Positions 5,627 to 10,689 of a stretch of 10,689 nt of DNA are shown here, in pieces. Within the stretch, counting starts at the first letter, position 1. Every line of letters starts with the position of its first letter. The stretch is from Candidatus Krumholzibacteriota bacterium (GTDB lineage: Bacteria; Krumholzibacteriota; Krumholzibacteriia; Krumholzibacteriales; Krumholzibacteriaceae), in contig DAOVNN010000064.1 of NCBI GenBank assembly GCA_030630165.1, positions 1-10,689 of the forward strand, in the 5' to 3' direction. The notes under the pieces were generated by a model. It was not told the origin of the DNA. It was given only the letters and a program-made list of their open reading frames with translations, and searched no databases. The position numbers and the translations under genes were made by a program.

Positions 5627-6098
5627 CGAGATCAGGCCGGCAAAGGGAGCCGTAAAGAAAAGGAAGCGGGTCGCGTGCGGTCCCGGTTCCGGACACGGCA
5701 AAACCGCTACGCGGGGCCATAAGGGTCAGAACTCGCGAAGCGGCGGAGGCGTCCCTCCCTGGTTCGAGGGTGGACAGATGCCCCTGCAGAGGCGCCTGCC
5801 CAAGAGGGGATTCCACAATCTCTTCAGAGTAGCCTACCAGGTAGTCAATCTCGACGATCTCGCGCGGTTCGAGAGTGGCACAAGGATAAACAGGGGCGTC
5901 CTGATCGAGGCCGGCCTTGTGAAGAAGGCCACGGAGCCTGTGAAGATACTTGGACGCGGAGAGCTGAAGGACGGCCTCGAGATAGAGATCGATGGTGGCA
6001 GCAGAAGCGCAGCTAAAGCGATTCTGGATGCAGGGGGCAGCATTTCCCTCATTTCCGGAAAGAAAGTTTCCGTTCCTGAAGAGGAGGAGCGCCAGTAA
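5616..6098 (+). CDS. rplO: 50S ribosomal protein L15
   Basis: 160-residue L15, a late-assembly 50S protein with a long basic N-terminal extension threading into 23S rRNA. The start MKLNEIRPAKGAVKKRKRV, the glycine-rich GPGSGHGKTATRGHKGQNSR segment, EGGQMPLQRRLPKRGF and the C-terminal signature (VKILGRGELKDGLEI... then S..A...I...GG, residues about 109 to 142) are all in place. It ends in a short acidic EEEERQ. AAAAAGGAG, 10 nt before the ATG, lies inside rpmD, whose end overlaps this start by 11 nt. Its TAA shares one base with the secY ATG, indicating tight translational coupling of rpmD-rplO-secY. Confidence 0.98.
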   Translation: MKLNEIRPAKGAVKKRKRVACGPGSGHGKTATRGHKGQNSRSGGGVPPWFEGGQMPLQRRLPKRGFHNLFRVAYQVVNLDDLARFESGTRINRGVLIEAGLVKKATEPVKILGRGELKDGLEIEIDGGSRSAAKAILDAGGSISLISGKKVSVPEEEERQ

Positions 6099-7402
6099 TG
6101 CTTAAGAAGTTTCAGGATATATTCAGTATTCCGGAGCTCAAGAGGCGCATTCTTTTTACGATAGGCCTTCTTGTGGTCTACCGGATCGGCGGCCATATAA
6201 CGACACCGGGGGTCAACCCGCTGGCGCTGAGCTATTTCTTCGAGAGCCAGAAGGGGACGATCTTCCAGCTCTACGATCTGTTTGCCGGCGGTAACCTCAG
6301 GAGAGCGACGATCTTCGCGCTCGGCATCATGCCCTACATCAGCGCGTCGATTATCATGCAGCTTCTCCAGGCGGTCATACCGTTCTTCGAGAAGCTCGCG
6401 AAAGAAGGCGAGGAAGGGCGCAAGAAGATCACGCAGTATACGAGGTACGGGACGGTCATCCTGGCGCTCGTGCAGTCGGTCGGCATCACGGTCTTCCTGA
6501 TGAACATGCAGCCGGGTGGTATCCAGGTCGTCACGATGAATCCGCTGGCGTTCAGGCTGCTCACCATGCTTACGATGACAGCAGGAACGATCTTCGTGAT
6601 GTGGCTCGGGGAGCAGATATCCGAACGGGGCATTGGAAACGGTATCTCGCTGATCATCATGATCGGTATTGTTGCCCAGTATCCGACCTACTTCCTCAGT
6701 TCCTGGAGAGCGCTGAAGCTCGGACAGATCACACCGCTGAGACTGCTCGTCTTCTTTGTCATACTTGTGGGGGTCGTGGCCAGTGTGATCCTTATCACGC
6801 AGGGCCAGAGAAGGATTCCTGTCCAGTACGCCAAGAGGATCGTGGGCCGCAAGGTCTACGGGGGACGCTCCCAGTATATCCCGCTCAGGGTCAACACCGC
6901 GGGCGTTATCCCCATCATCTTTGCCCAGTCGATCATGGTGTTTCCGACGACGATCGCGTCGTTCTTCAATCTTGGGTTCATGGACACGTTCCAGCTCTAT
7001 ATGTCGCCAGGCACTGTGCTGTACATGACGATATATTCGCTGATTATCATATTCTTCACGTACTTCTACACGGCGATCGTCCTCAATCCGGTCGATCTTG
7101 CCGATAACATGAAGAAGTACGGAGGATTTATCCCCGGAATCAGACCGGGAAAGAAGACAAGTGACTACATCGACAGGATCCTCTCGAGGGTCACGCTCCC
7201 CGGAGCGATGTTCCTCGCATTCATCGCGGTCCTGCCTGATATCCTCTACAGGAAGGCCGGTCTTCCGTTCTACTTCGGCGGAACGGGCCTGCTGATCACC
7301 GTCGGCGTTATGCTTGATACGCTTCAGCAGATCGAGACGCACCTCCTGATGAGGCACTATGACGGATTTATGAAGAAGGGCCGCCTGCGCGGAAGGCGTT
7401 AG
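6098..7402 (+). CDS. secY: Protein translocase subunit SecY
   Basis: 434-residue SecY, the ten-helix channel of the Sec translocon in the inner membrane; it works with SecE, SecG and either SecA or the translating ribosome. Seen in sequence: cytosolic N-terminus MLKKF..IPELKRRILFT, helix 1 (about 18 to 35), the plug region around FAGGNLRRATIFALG, helix 2 with GIMPYISASIIMQLL (76 to 90), and the second signature MWLGEQISERGIGNGISLII (168 to 187). The cytosolic C4 loop carries RRIPVQYAKRIVGRK and the C5 loop carries GGFIPGIRPGKKTSDYI, with its conserved arginine and the lysines contacting the ribosome or SecA. The end is a basic KKGRLRGRR tail. Length is normal. GAGGAGGAG lies 8 nt before the ATG, within rplO. 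It is a standard last member of the spc group. Confidence 0.98.
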   Translation: MLKKFQDIFSIPELKRRILFTIGLLVVYRIGGHITTPGVNPLALSYFFESQKGTIFQLYDLFAGGNLRRATIFALGIMPYISASIIMQLLQAVIPFFEKLAKEGEEGRKKITQYTRYGTVILALVQSVGITVFLMNMQPGGIQVVTMNPLAFRLLTMLTMTAGTIFVMWLGEQISERGIGNGISLIIMIGIVAQYPTYFLSSWRALKLGQITPLRLLVFFVILVGVVASVILITQGQRRIPVQYAKRIVGRKVYGGRSQYIPLRVNTAGVIPIIFAQSIMVFPTTIASFFNLGFMDTFQLYMSPGTVLYMTIYSLIIIFFTYFYTAIVLNPVDLADNMKKYGGFIPGIRPGKKTSDYIDRILSRVTLPGAMFLAFIAVLPDILYRKAGLPFYFGGTGLLITVGVMLDTLQQIETHLLMRHYDGFMKKGRLRGRR

Positions 7403-7420
7403 CGGAGTCCCGGAGAAAGA

Positions 7421-8077
7421 GTGAATTTAATGGCCGTAAGGCATGTAATAATAATCGGCCCCCCCGGATCGGGCAAAGGCACACAGGCGATGAGAGTCGC
7501 CGACAAGCTCGATCTCAAGCATCTCTCGACGGGCGACCTGCTCAGGGAAGCGGTTTCCGAAGGGACGGAGCTGGGAAAGAAGGCCGAGGAATACATGAAG
7601 GCGGGGCTGCTCGTTCCCGACGAGATCATGCTCGGCCTGATCAGGGAACAGCTCGACGTCCTCGAGGGCGGCGGCTGGATGCTCGACGGTTTTCCCAGGA
7701 CGCTTCCGCAGGCGGAGACGCTGGCTGAACTCCTGGCGGGGAAGGACCTGGCGATAGACATGGTCCTTCTCATCGACGTCGAAAGTGAAGAGATAGTCGG
7801 CAGGCTGACCAGCCGGCGCGTATGCGGCGACTGCAAGGCGGTCTACAACCTGTCGATGCTGCCCGATGGAGACGAGAGCGTCTGTGAGAAATGCGGCGGC
7901 AAGCTCGTCACGAGGCCGGACGACAGGGAAGAGACGGTAAGAAGGCGCCTTAAAGTATATGAAGAGCAGACTGCTCCCGTACTTGATTTCTACCGCAAGT
8001 TGCGAGGCGTCACGGAAGTCACCGGGTCTGGCGACATAGATGAGATTACCGCGGAGATAATCCGCGGGAGGAGATGA
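7421..8077 (+). CDS. adk: Adenylate kinase, zinc-LID form
   Basis: 218-residue adenylate kinase (ATP + AMP = 2 ADP), cytosolic. The P-loop GPPGSGKGT is at residues 13 to 21; STGDLLR (36 to 42) and DGFPRT (89 to 94) are the NMP-binding and signature motifs. The long LID (about 131 to 168) carries Cys135, Cys138, Cys155 and Cys158 (CXXC-16-CXXC), a structural zinc site as in many Gram-positive and deep-branching enzymes; E. coli Adk lacks it. DDREETVRRRL follows with the catalytic arginines. Start: GTG at 7421 is favoured because GGAG ends 5 nt before it; ATG at 7430 (three residues shorter) is the alternative. It lies 18 nt after secY and its stop overlaps the map start by 4 nt (ATGA). Confidence 0.97.
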   Translation: MNLMAVRHVIIIGPPGSGKGTQAMRVADKLDLKHLSTGDLLREAVSEGTELGKKAEEYMKAGLLVPDEIMLGLIREQLDVLEGGGWMLDGFPRTLPQAETLAELLAGKDLAIDMVLLIDVESEEIVGRLTSRRVCGDCKAVYNLSMLPDGDESVCEKCGGKLVTRPDDREETVRRRLKVYEEQTAPVLDFYRKLRGVTEVTGSGDIDEITAEIIRGRR

Positions 8078-8817
8078 TAAAGATAAAGACCGAGCCGGAG
8101 CTCGAGCTGATGAAAAATAGCGGGGAAGTACTCAGGGAGACCTTTTCCGTGCTCGAGGAGTTGATCCGGCCAGGCGTGATGACCGCGGAGCTCGATGCGG
8201 CGGCAGAGGATTTCATAAGGTCGAAGGGCGGCATCCCCGCTTTCAAGGGATACCAGGGATACCCGGCGACGATATGCGCCTCGGTCAACGAGCAGGTCGT
8301 TCACGGGATTCCCGGCCCGCGTTCCCTCGAAGAGGGAGATATCGTGGGGATCGACATGGGAGTCGTCCTCGAGGAGTTCTACTCCGATGCGACGAGGACA
8401 TACCCCATCGGGGAGATATCGGAAGAAGCGGCCCGCCTGATCAGGGTCACGAGCGAGTCGCTCGATCAGGGCATCGAACAGGTGAGACCGGGCAATCACC
8501 TCTCCGATATTTCGCATGCGATTCAGAAGCATGCAGAGAGCCACGGATATTCGATCGTCCGGGCACTCGTCGGTCATGGGATAGGGCGGATGATGCACGA
8601 GGAACCGCAGATCCCCAATTTCGGCCCACCGGGAAAAGGGCCGGAACTCCAGGTGGGGATGGTTCTCGCGATCGAGCCGATGGTCAACGTCGGTACACAC
8701 GACGTCCTGACGCTCGAGGATACATGGACCTTTGTTACGGTTGACGGGAAACTATCCTGTCACTTCGAAGATACGGTGGCGGTCACCGAAAACGGTCCCC
8801 GGATAATGACTCGGTGA
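8074..8817 (+). CDS. map: Methionine aminopeptidase, type I
   Basis: 247-residue type I methionine aminopeptidase, which removes the initiator methionine from nascent proteins with small second residues. The pita-bread fold's dimetal ligands are all visible: Asp94 (GIDMG), Asp105 (YSDATRT), His168 (VGHGIG), Glu201 (AIEPM) and Glu232 (HFEDTVAVTE). The substrate-site His77 (EQVVHGIP) and His175 (MMHEEP) are also present. There is no N-terminal zinc-finger or SH3-binding extension, so it is the short bacterial form. Translation is coupled to adk by a 4-nt ATGA overlap, with GGGAGGAG just before the ATG. The spacer to infA is 46 nt. Confidence 0.98.
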   Translation: MIKIKTEPELELMKNSGEVLRETFSVLEELIRPGVMTAELDAAAEDFIRSKGGIPAFKGYQGYPATICASVNEQVVHGIPGPRSLEEGDIVGIDMGVVLEEFYSDATRTYPIGEISEEAARLIRVTSESLDQGIEQVRPGNHLSDISHAIQKHAESHGYSIVRALVGHGIGRMMHEEPQIPNFGPPGKGPELQVGMVLAIEPMVNVGTHDVLTLEDTWTFVTVDGKLSCHFEDTVAVTENGPRIMTR

Positions 8818-8863
8818 CCATCGGCCACGCAGACCGCGATCGGGAGTAAACGAGAAAGGCTGT

Positions 8864-9082
8864 ATGGCCAAACAGAAGGGCATACCGGTAGAGGGAACGG
8901 TCGTCGAGGCGCTGCCCAACGCTATGTTCCGGGTGGAACTCGAGAACAAGCACATTGTGCTCGCCCACGTTTCCGGGAAGATGAGGATGCATTTCATCAG
9001 GATTCTCCCGGGCGACAGGGTCGCACTCGAACTGAGTCCCTACGATCTTGGCAGGGGAAGGATCACATACCGGTATAAATGA
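8864..9082 (+). CDS. infA: Translation initiation factor IF-1
   Basis: 72-residue IF-1, a single OB-fold that occupies the A site of the 30S subunit during initiation with IF-2 and IF-3. The sequence covers the whole family: MAKQKGIPVEGTVVEALPNAMFRVEL, HIVLAHVSGKMRMHFIRILPGDRVALELSPYDL, then GRGRITYRYK. Length is exactly the family standard. A GAGAAAGG purine stretch just upstream serves as ribosome binding site. It lies between map and rpmJ, the usual position in non-enterobacterial operons. Confidence 0.98.
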   Translation: MAKQKGIPVEGTVVEALPNAMFRVELENKHIVLAHVSGKMRMHFIRILPGDRVALELSPYDLGRGRITYRYK

Positions 9083-9170
9083 TCCCGGGTGTCGGGACGG
9101 CCGGTAGACGATTCCCCCGTCAGCGGCGCGGCGAAGACCGTGCCTGCGGACCGGAAAGGATAGAATAGAG
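9083..9170 (+). promoter_or_regulatory. infA-rpmJ spacer with a stem-loop at the infA stop
   Basis: The 88-nt spacer begins directly after the infA TGA with TCCCG/CGGGA (9083-9087 with 9093-9097, 5-nt loop). A competing GACGG/CCGTC pairing (9096-9100 with 9117-9121) is possible. AAAGGA at 9155-9160 is the rpmJ ribosome binding site. There is no U-run after the stems and no convincing -35/-10 pair, so I call neither terminator nor promoter. Confidence 0.25.
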
Positions 9171-9284
9171 ATGAAGGTCAGAAGTTCAGTAAAGAAGATG
9201 TGCCCCAGCTGCAAGATCATCAGGCGCAAGGGTGTCCTGCGAGTCATATGCAAGAACCCAAAGCATAAGCAGCGACAGGGATAG
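9171..9284 (+). CDS. rpmJ: 50S ribosomal protein L36, zinc form
   Basis: 37-residue L36, the smallest 50S protein, which helps organise 23S rRNA around helices 89 to 97. The translation is MKVRSSVKKMCPSCKIIRRK and on to a KNPKHKQRQG end, a full-length match to the family. The zinc ligands Cys11, Cys14, Cys27 and His32 (CXXC-12-C-4-H) are all present, so this is the zinc-binding version. The ATG at 9171 has AAAGGA about 10 nt upstream. It precedes rpsM by 40 nt. Confidence 0.98.
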   Translation: MKVRSSVKKMCPSCKIIRRKGVLRVICKNPKHKQRQG

Positions 9285-9324
9285 GGGCTGCGGAAATAAC
9301 TGGGAATACGAAAGGAGAACACCT

Positions 9325-9696
9325 GTGGCGCGAATAGTCGGAGTCGATATACCCGACAACAAGCATGTTGAGATCGCATTGACTTATATCTTCGGGATAG
9401 GTCGTACAAGTGCCGTCCAGATACTCGAGAAGGCCAGGATTCCTTTGATGACAAAGACTAAGGAACTGACCGACGAGCAGACTGCAAGGATCAGGGAGAT
9501 CATCGAGAGTGATTACACGATCGAGGGATCGCTCAGGACGGAAAGAACGATGAATATCAAGCGGCTGATGGATATCGGCTGCTATCGCGGTCTCAGGCAC
9601 AGGCACGGGCTGCCCTGTCACGGTCAGCGGACGCATACTAATGCCCGCACCCGTAAGGGCCCCCGACATCGTCCGGGTTCAAAGAGGAAAAAATAG
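9325..9696 (+). CDS. rpsM: 30S ribosomal protein S13
   Basis: 123-residue S13, in the 30S head, forming bridges B1a and B1b to the 50S subunit (the latter with L5) and contacting the P-site tRNA through its C-terminal tail. The start is GTG at 9325, giving MARIVGVDIPDNK, with AAAGGAG 7 nt upstream; in-frame codons further upstream overlap rpmJ and do not match the family. The helix-two-turn-helix region (IFGIGRTSAVQIL), the NIKRLMDIGCYRGLRHR segment and the basic QRTHTNARTRKGPRH tail are standard. At the usual LPVRGQRT position the sequence reads LPCHGQRT, an uncommon pair of substitutions. In E. coli the S4 repressor of the alpha operon binds the rpsM leader. Confidence 0.97.
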   Translation: MARIVGVDIPDNKHVEIALTYIFGIGRTSAVQILEKARIPLMTKTKELTDEQTARIREIIESDYTIEGSLRTERTMNIKRLMDIGCYRGLRHRHGLPCHGQRTHTNARTRKGPRHRPGSKRKK

Positions 9697-9709
9697 GGCT
9701 GATACGCAT

Positions 9710-9728
9710 ATTGAGGCATTGCCTCGAT
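9710..9728 (+). promoter_or_regulatory. 8-bp hairpin in the rpsM-rpsK spacer
   Basis: ATTGAGGC (9710-9717) pairs with GCCTCGAT (9721-9728) through eight consecutive pairs, one of them G-U, closing a 3-nt loop. It lies in the 60-nt spacer, 28 nt before the TTG start of rpsK and well clear of its GGGAGG ribosome binding site (9745-9750). The sequence after the stem (CTTGACGG) has no U-run, so it is not a standard terminator. It may stabilise the mRNA or be a protein-binding control site; no evidence decides this. Confidence 0.45.
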
Positions 9729-9756
9729 CTTGACGGAATTATCAGGGAGGTTTCAA

Positions 9757-10146
9757 TTGGCCCGTCCACAGAAGTCGAAGAAGAAAAAACTGAAGAAAGT
9801 GGATGCGTATGGCATTGCCCATGTAAAATCCACTTTCAATAACACCATCATAACGATAACGGACCGTGAAGGTGCCGTGGTCGCGTGGTGCAGCCCGGGA
9901 AAGGTCGGCTACAAGGGCTCCAGGAAGAGCACACCTTTCGCCGCGCAGCAGGCGGCTCAGACCGTCGCACGGGACGCCCTCGCTATGGGGATGAAAAAAG
10001 TGGAAGCCTGGATCAAGGGCCCCGGACCGGGCAGGGAAGCCGCGATACGTTCGCTGCGCGCCGCCGGTCTCGAGGTCTCGGGGATCAAGGACTGCACCCC
10101 CATTCCTCATAATGGCGTGAGGCAGAAGAAACGCAGGAGAATCTGA
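9757..10146 (+). CDS. rpsK: 30S ribosomal protein S11
   Basis: 129-residue S11, on the 30S platform at the mRNA exit (E-site) side near S7 and S18. The start is TTG at 9757, fixed by GGGAGG 6 nt upstream and by the family-like beginning MARPQKSKKKK; an upstream in-frame start at 9730 would place the ribosome binding site inside the gene. Landmarks are YGIAHVKSTFNNTIITITD, KGSRKSTPFAAQ, IKGPGPGREAAIRSL and TPIPHNG followed by a basic KKRRR end. Asn119-Gly120 matches the site at which E. coli S11 is known to form isoaspartate. Variation from the usual sequence includes WCSPGKVGYKG and PHNGVRQ where PHNGCRP is common. Confidence 0.97.
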   Translation: MARPQKSKKKKLKKVDAYGIAHVKSTFNNTIITITDREGAVVAWCSPGKVGYKGSRKSTPFAAQQAAQTVARDALAMGMKKVEAWIKGPGPGREAAIRSLRAAGLEVSGIKDCTPIPHNGVRQKKRRRI

Positions 10147-10174
10147 CCCTTCAGATGAGAATCAAAAGGACGAT

Positions 10175-10197
10175 CGGCCCTGTCAGGCCGGGGAGGT
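10175..10197 (+). promoter_or_regulatory. Hairpin abutting the rpsD ribosome binding site
   Basis: CGGCC (10175-10179) pairs with GGCCG (10186-10190) around a 6-nt loop, and the strong ribosome binding site GGGAGGT (10191-10197) begins at the next base, 8 nt before the rpsD ATG. S4 is the autoregulator of the alpha operon in E. coli and of its own gene in B. subtilis, so a structured rpsD leader is plausible. The stem is short, and this is only suggestive. Confidence 0.3.
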
Positions 10198-10205
10198 AAC
10201 TGTAA

Positions 10206-10689
10206 ATGGCGAGATACACAGGTCCCGCATGCAAGCTATGCAGAAGAGAGGGGACCAAGCTGTTCCTTAAAGGGGACCGTTGCTACTCCGACCGTTGCGC
10301 AATCGAGAAGAGGAACTATCCTCCCGGTGAGCACGGACGCGCACGGTTCAGCAGAAGGAGTAACTACAGGATACAGTTGAGAGAGAAGCAGAAGCTGCGC
10401 CGTATGTATCAGCTGCTTGAGCGGCAGTTCCGCAACTACTTCAAGCAGGCCGAGACGAGCAAGGGCGTAACGGGCGAGAACCTTCTCAGACTGCTCGAGC
10501 AGAGGCTGGACAACATGGTCTACAGGATGGGCTTCGCGCCTTCCCGTGCGACCGCGCGCCAGCTGATTCTGCACAATCATTTCGAAGTGAACGGCAAGAG
10601 GGTAAATATTCCCTCTTACCAGCTTAGTGTGGGCGACCGTGTCGCCCCGAGGGAGAAGAGCAAAAACCTTCTCGTCATCGAGGAAACAA
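10206..10689 (+). CDS. rpsD: 30S ribosomal protein S4, zinc form (5' part)
   Basis: The first 161 residues of S4 (normally about 205 to 210); the gene runs off the right edge. S4 initiates 16S rRNA 5'-domain assembly and lines the mRNA entry tunnel with S3 and S5. The protein begins MARYTGPACKLCRREGTKLF. Cys9, Cys12, Cys26 and Cys31 give a complete N-terminal zinc site as in Thermus S4; E. coli S4 lacks it. NYPPGEHGRARF, the REKQKLRRMYQLLERQF helix and the S4 RNA-binding domain (LLEQRLDNMVYRMGFAPSRATARQLI... HFEVNGKRVNIPSYQLSVGD) follow. ATG is preceded by GGGAGGT at 8 nt. In most relatives rpoA and rplQ come next. Confidence 0.97.
   Translation, partial: MARYTGPACKLCRREGTKLFLKGDRCYSDRCAIEKRNYPPGEHGRARFSRRSNYRIQLREKQKLRRMYQLLERQFRNYFKQAETSKGVTGENLLRLLEQRLDNMVYRMGFAPSRATARQLILHNHFEVNGKRVNIPSYQLSVGDRVAPREKSKNLLVIEET

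Noticed and set aside
4868..5701. A 277-codon minus-strand open frame opposite rpsE, rpmD and rplO.
   Set aside because: It spans three well supported plus-strand genes, resembles no family and is explained by low stop frequency in GC-rich complement.
5834..7357. A 507-codon open frame on the minus strand opposite rplO and secY.
   Set aside because: Its product is a very charged His/Asp/Arg/Glu-rich sequence, as expected from reading the complement of hydrophobic SecY codons. It has no recognisable domain, and the opposite strand is an unmistakable SecY.
9155..9170. TAGAAT before rpmJ as a -10 promoter element.
   Set aside because: No -35-like hexamer lies 16 to 18 nt upstream; the AAAGGA beside it is better read as the ribosome binding site.
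9232..9324. Upstream start extending S13 by 31 residues.
   Set aside because: The extra part overlaps rpmJ in another frame and has no S13 similarity; GTG at 9325 has AAAGGAG at 7 nt and gives the family N-terminus.
9730..9759. TTGACG before rpsK as a -35 element, or the start at 9730 for S11.
   Set aside because: No -10 element follows at the right distance, and the start at 9730 would put the GGGAGG ribosome binding site inside the gene and add residues not found in S11.

Overview
The window is one uninterrupted block of plus-strand translation genes: the end of the S10 operon, the whole spc operon and the start of the alpha operon of a bacterium. In order it reads rpsC (3' part), rplP, rpmC, rpsQ, rplN, rplX, rplE, rpsZ (rpsN type Z), rpsH, rplF, rplR, rpsE, rpmD, rplO, secY, adk, map, infA, rpmJ, rpsM, rpsK and rpsD (5' part). 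No gene is missing from the expected order, nothing lies on the minus strand, and I see no mobile element, tRNA, CRISPR array or convincing internal promoter or terminator. No stretch without a gene exceeds about 100 bases.

Organism: GC is in the mid-to-upper fifties by eye, arginine is often AGG/AGA, and non-ATG starts are common (TTG for rpsE and rpsK; GTG for rpsZ, rpsM and probably adk). The adk-map-infA-rpmJ cassette after secY rules out an E. coli-like arrangement. rpsD directly after rpsK differs from Bacillus subtilis, where rpsD lies elsewhere. S14, L24, L36, S4 and adenylate kinase all keep complete four-ligand zinc sites. This fits many deep bacterial lineages (for example deltaproteobacterial, Thermus-like or uncultured FCB-type phyla). 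The sequence alone does not let me name the phylum.

How the genes work together: S3, S17, S14, S8, S5, S13, S11 and S4 build the small subunit. L16, L29, L14, L24, L5, L6, L18, L30, L15 and L36 build the large subunit. SecY is the membrane channel used by translating ribosomes, Map trims the initiator methionine, IF-1 acts in initiation, and Adk balances adenylate energy charge. Most junctions are tight (overlaps of 1 to 11 nt, or gaps of 9 to 50 nt), as expected for one polycistronic mRNA with coupled translation.

What stands out is the middle, rplR-rpsE-rpmD. All three neighbouring proteins carry extra low-complexity sequence: a lysine-rich internal insertion in L18, both tails of S5, and the C-tail of L30. 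Two of the spacers flanking this trio (86 and 98 nt) are among the three longest in the window, the third being infA-rpmJ at 88 nt. The rpsE leader has two tight back-to-back hairpins, the second holding the ribosome binding site in front of a TTG start. A further clean hairpin sits between rpsM and rpsK. These are candidate lineage-specific ribosome features and translational control sites, but no wholly new system is visible; the rest is a conserved housekeeping locus.
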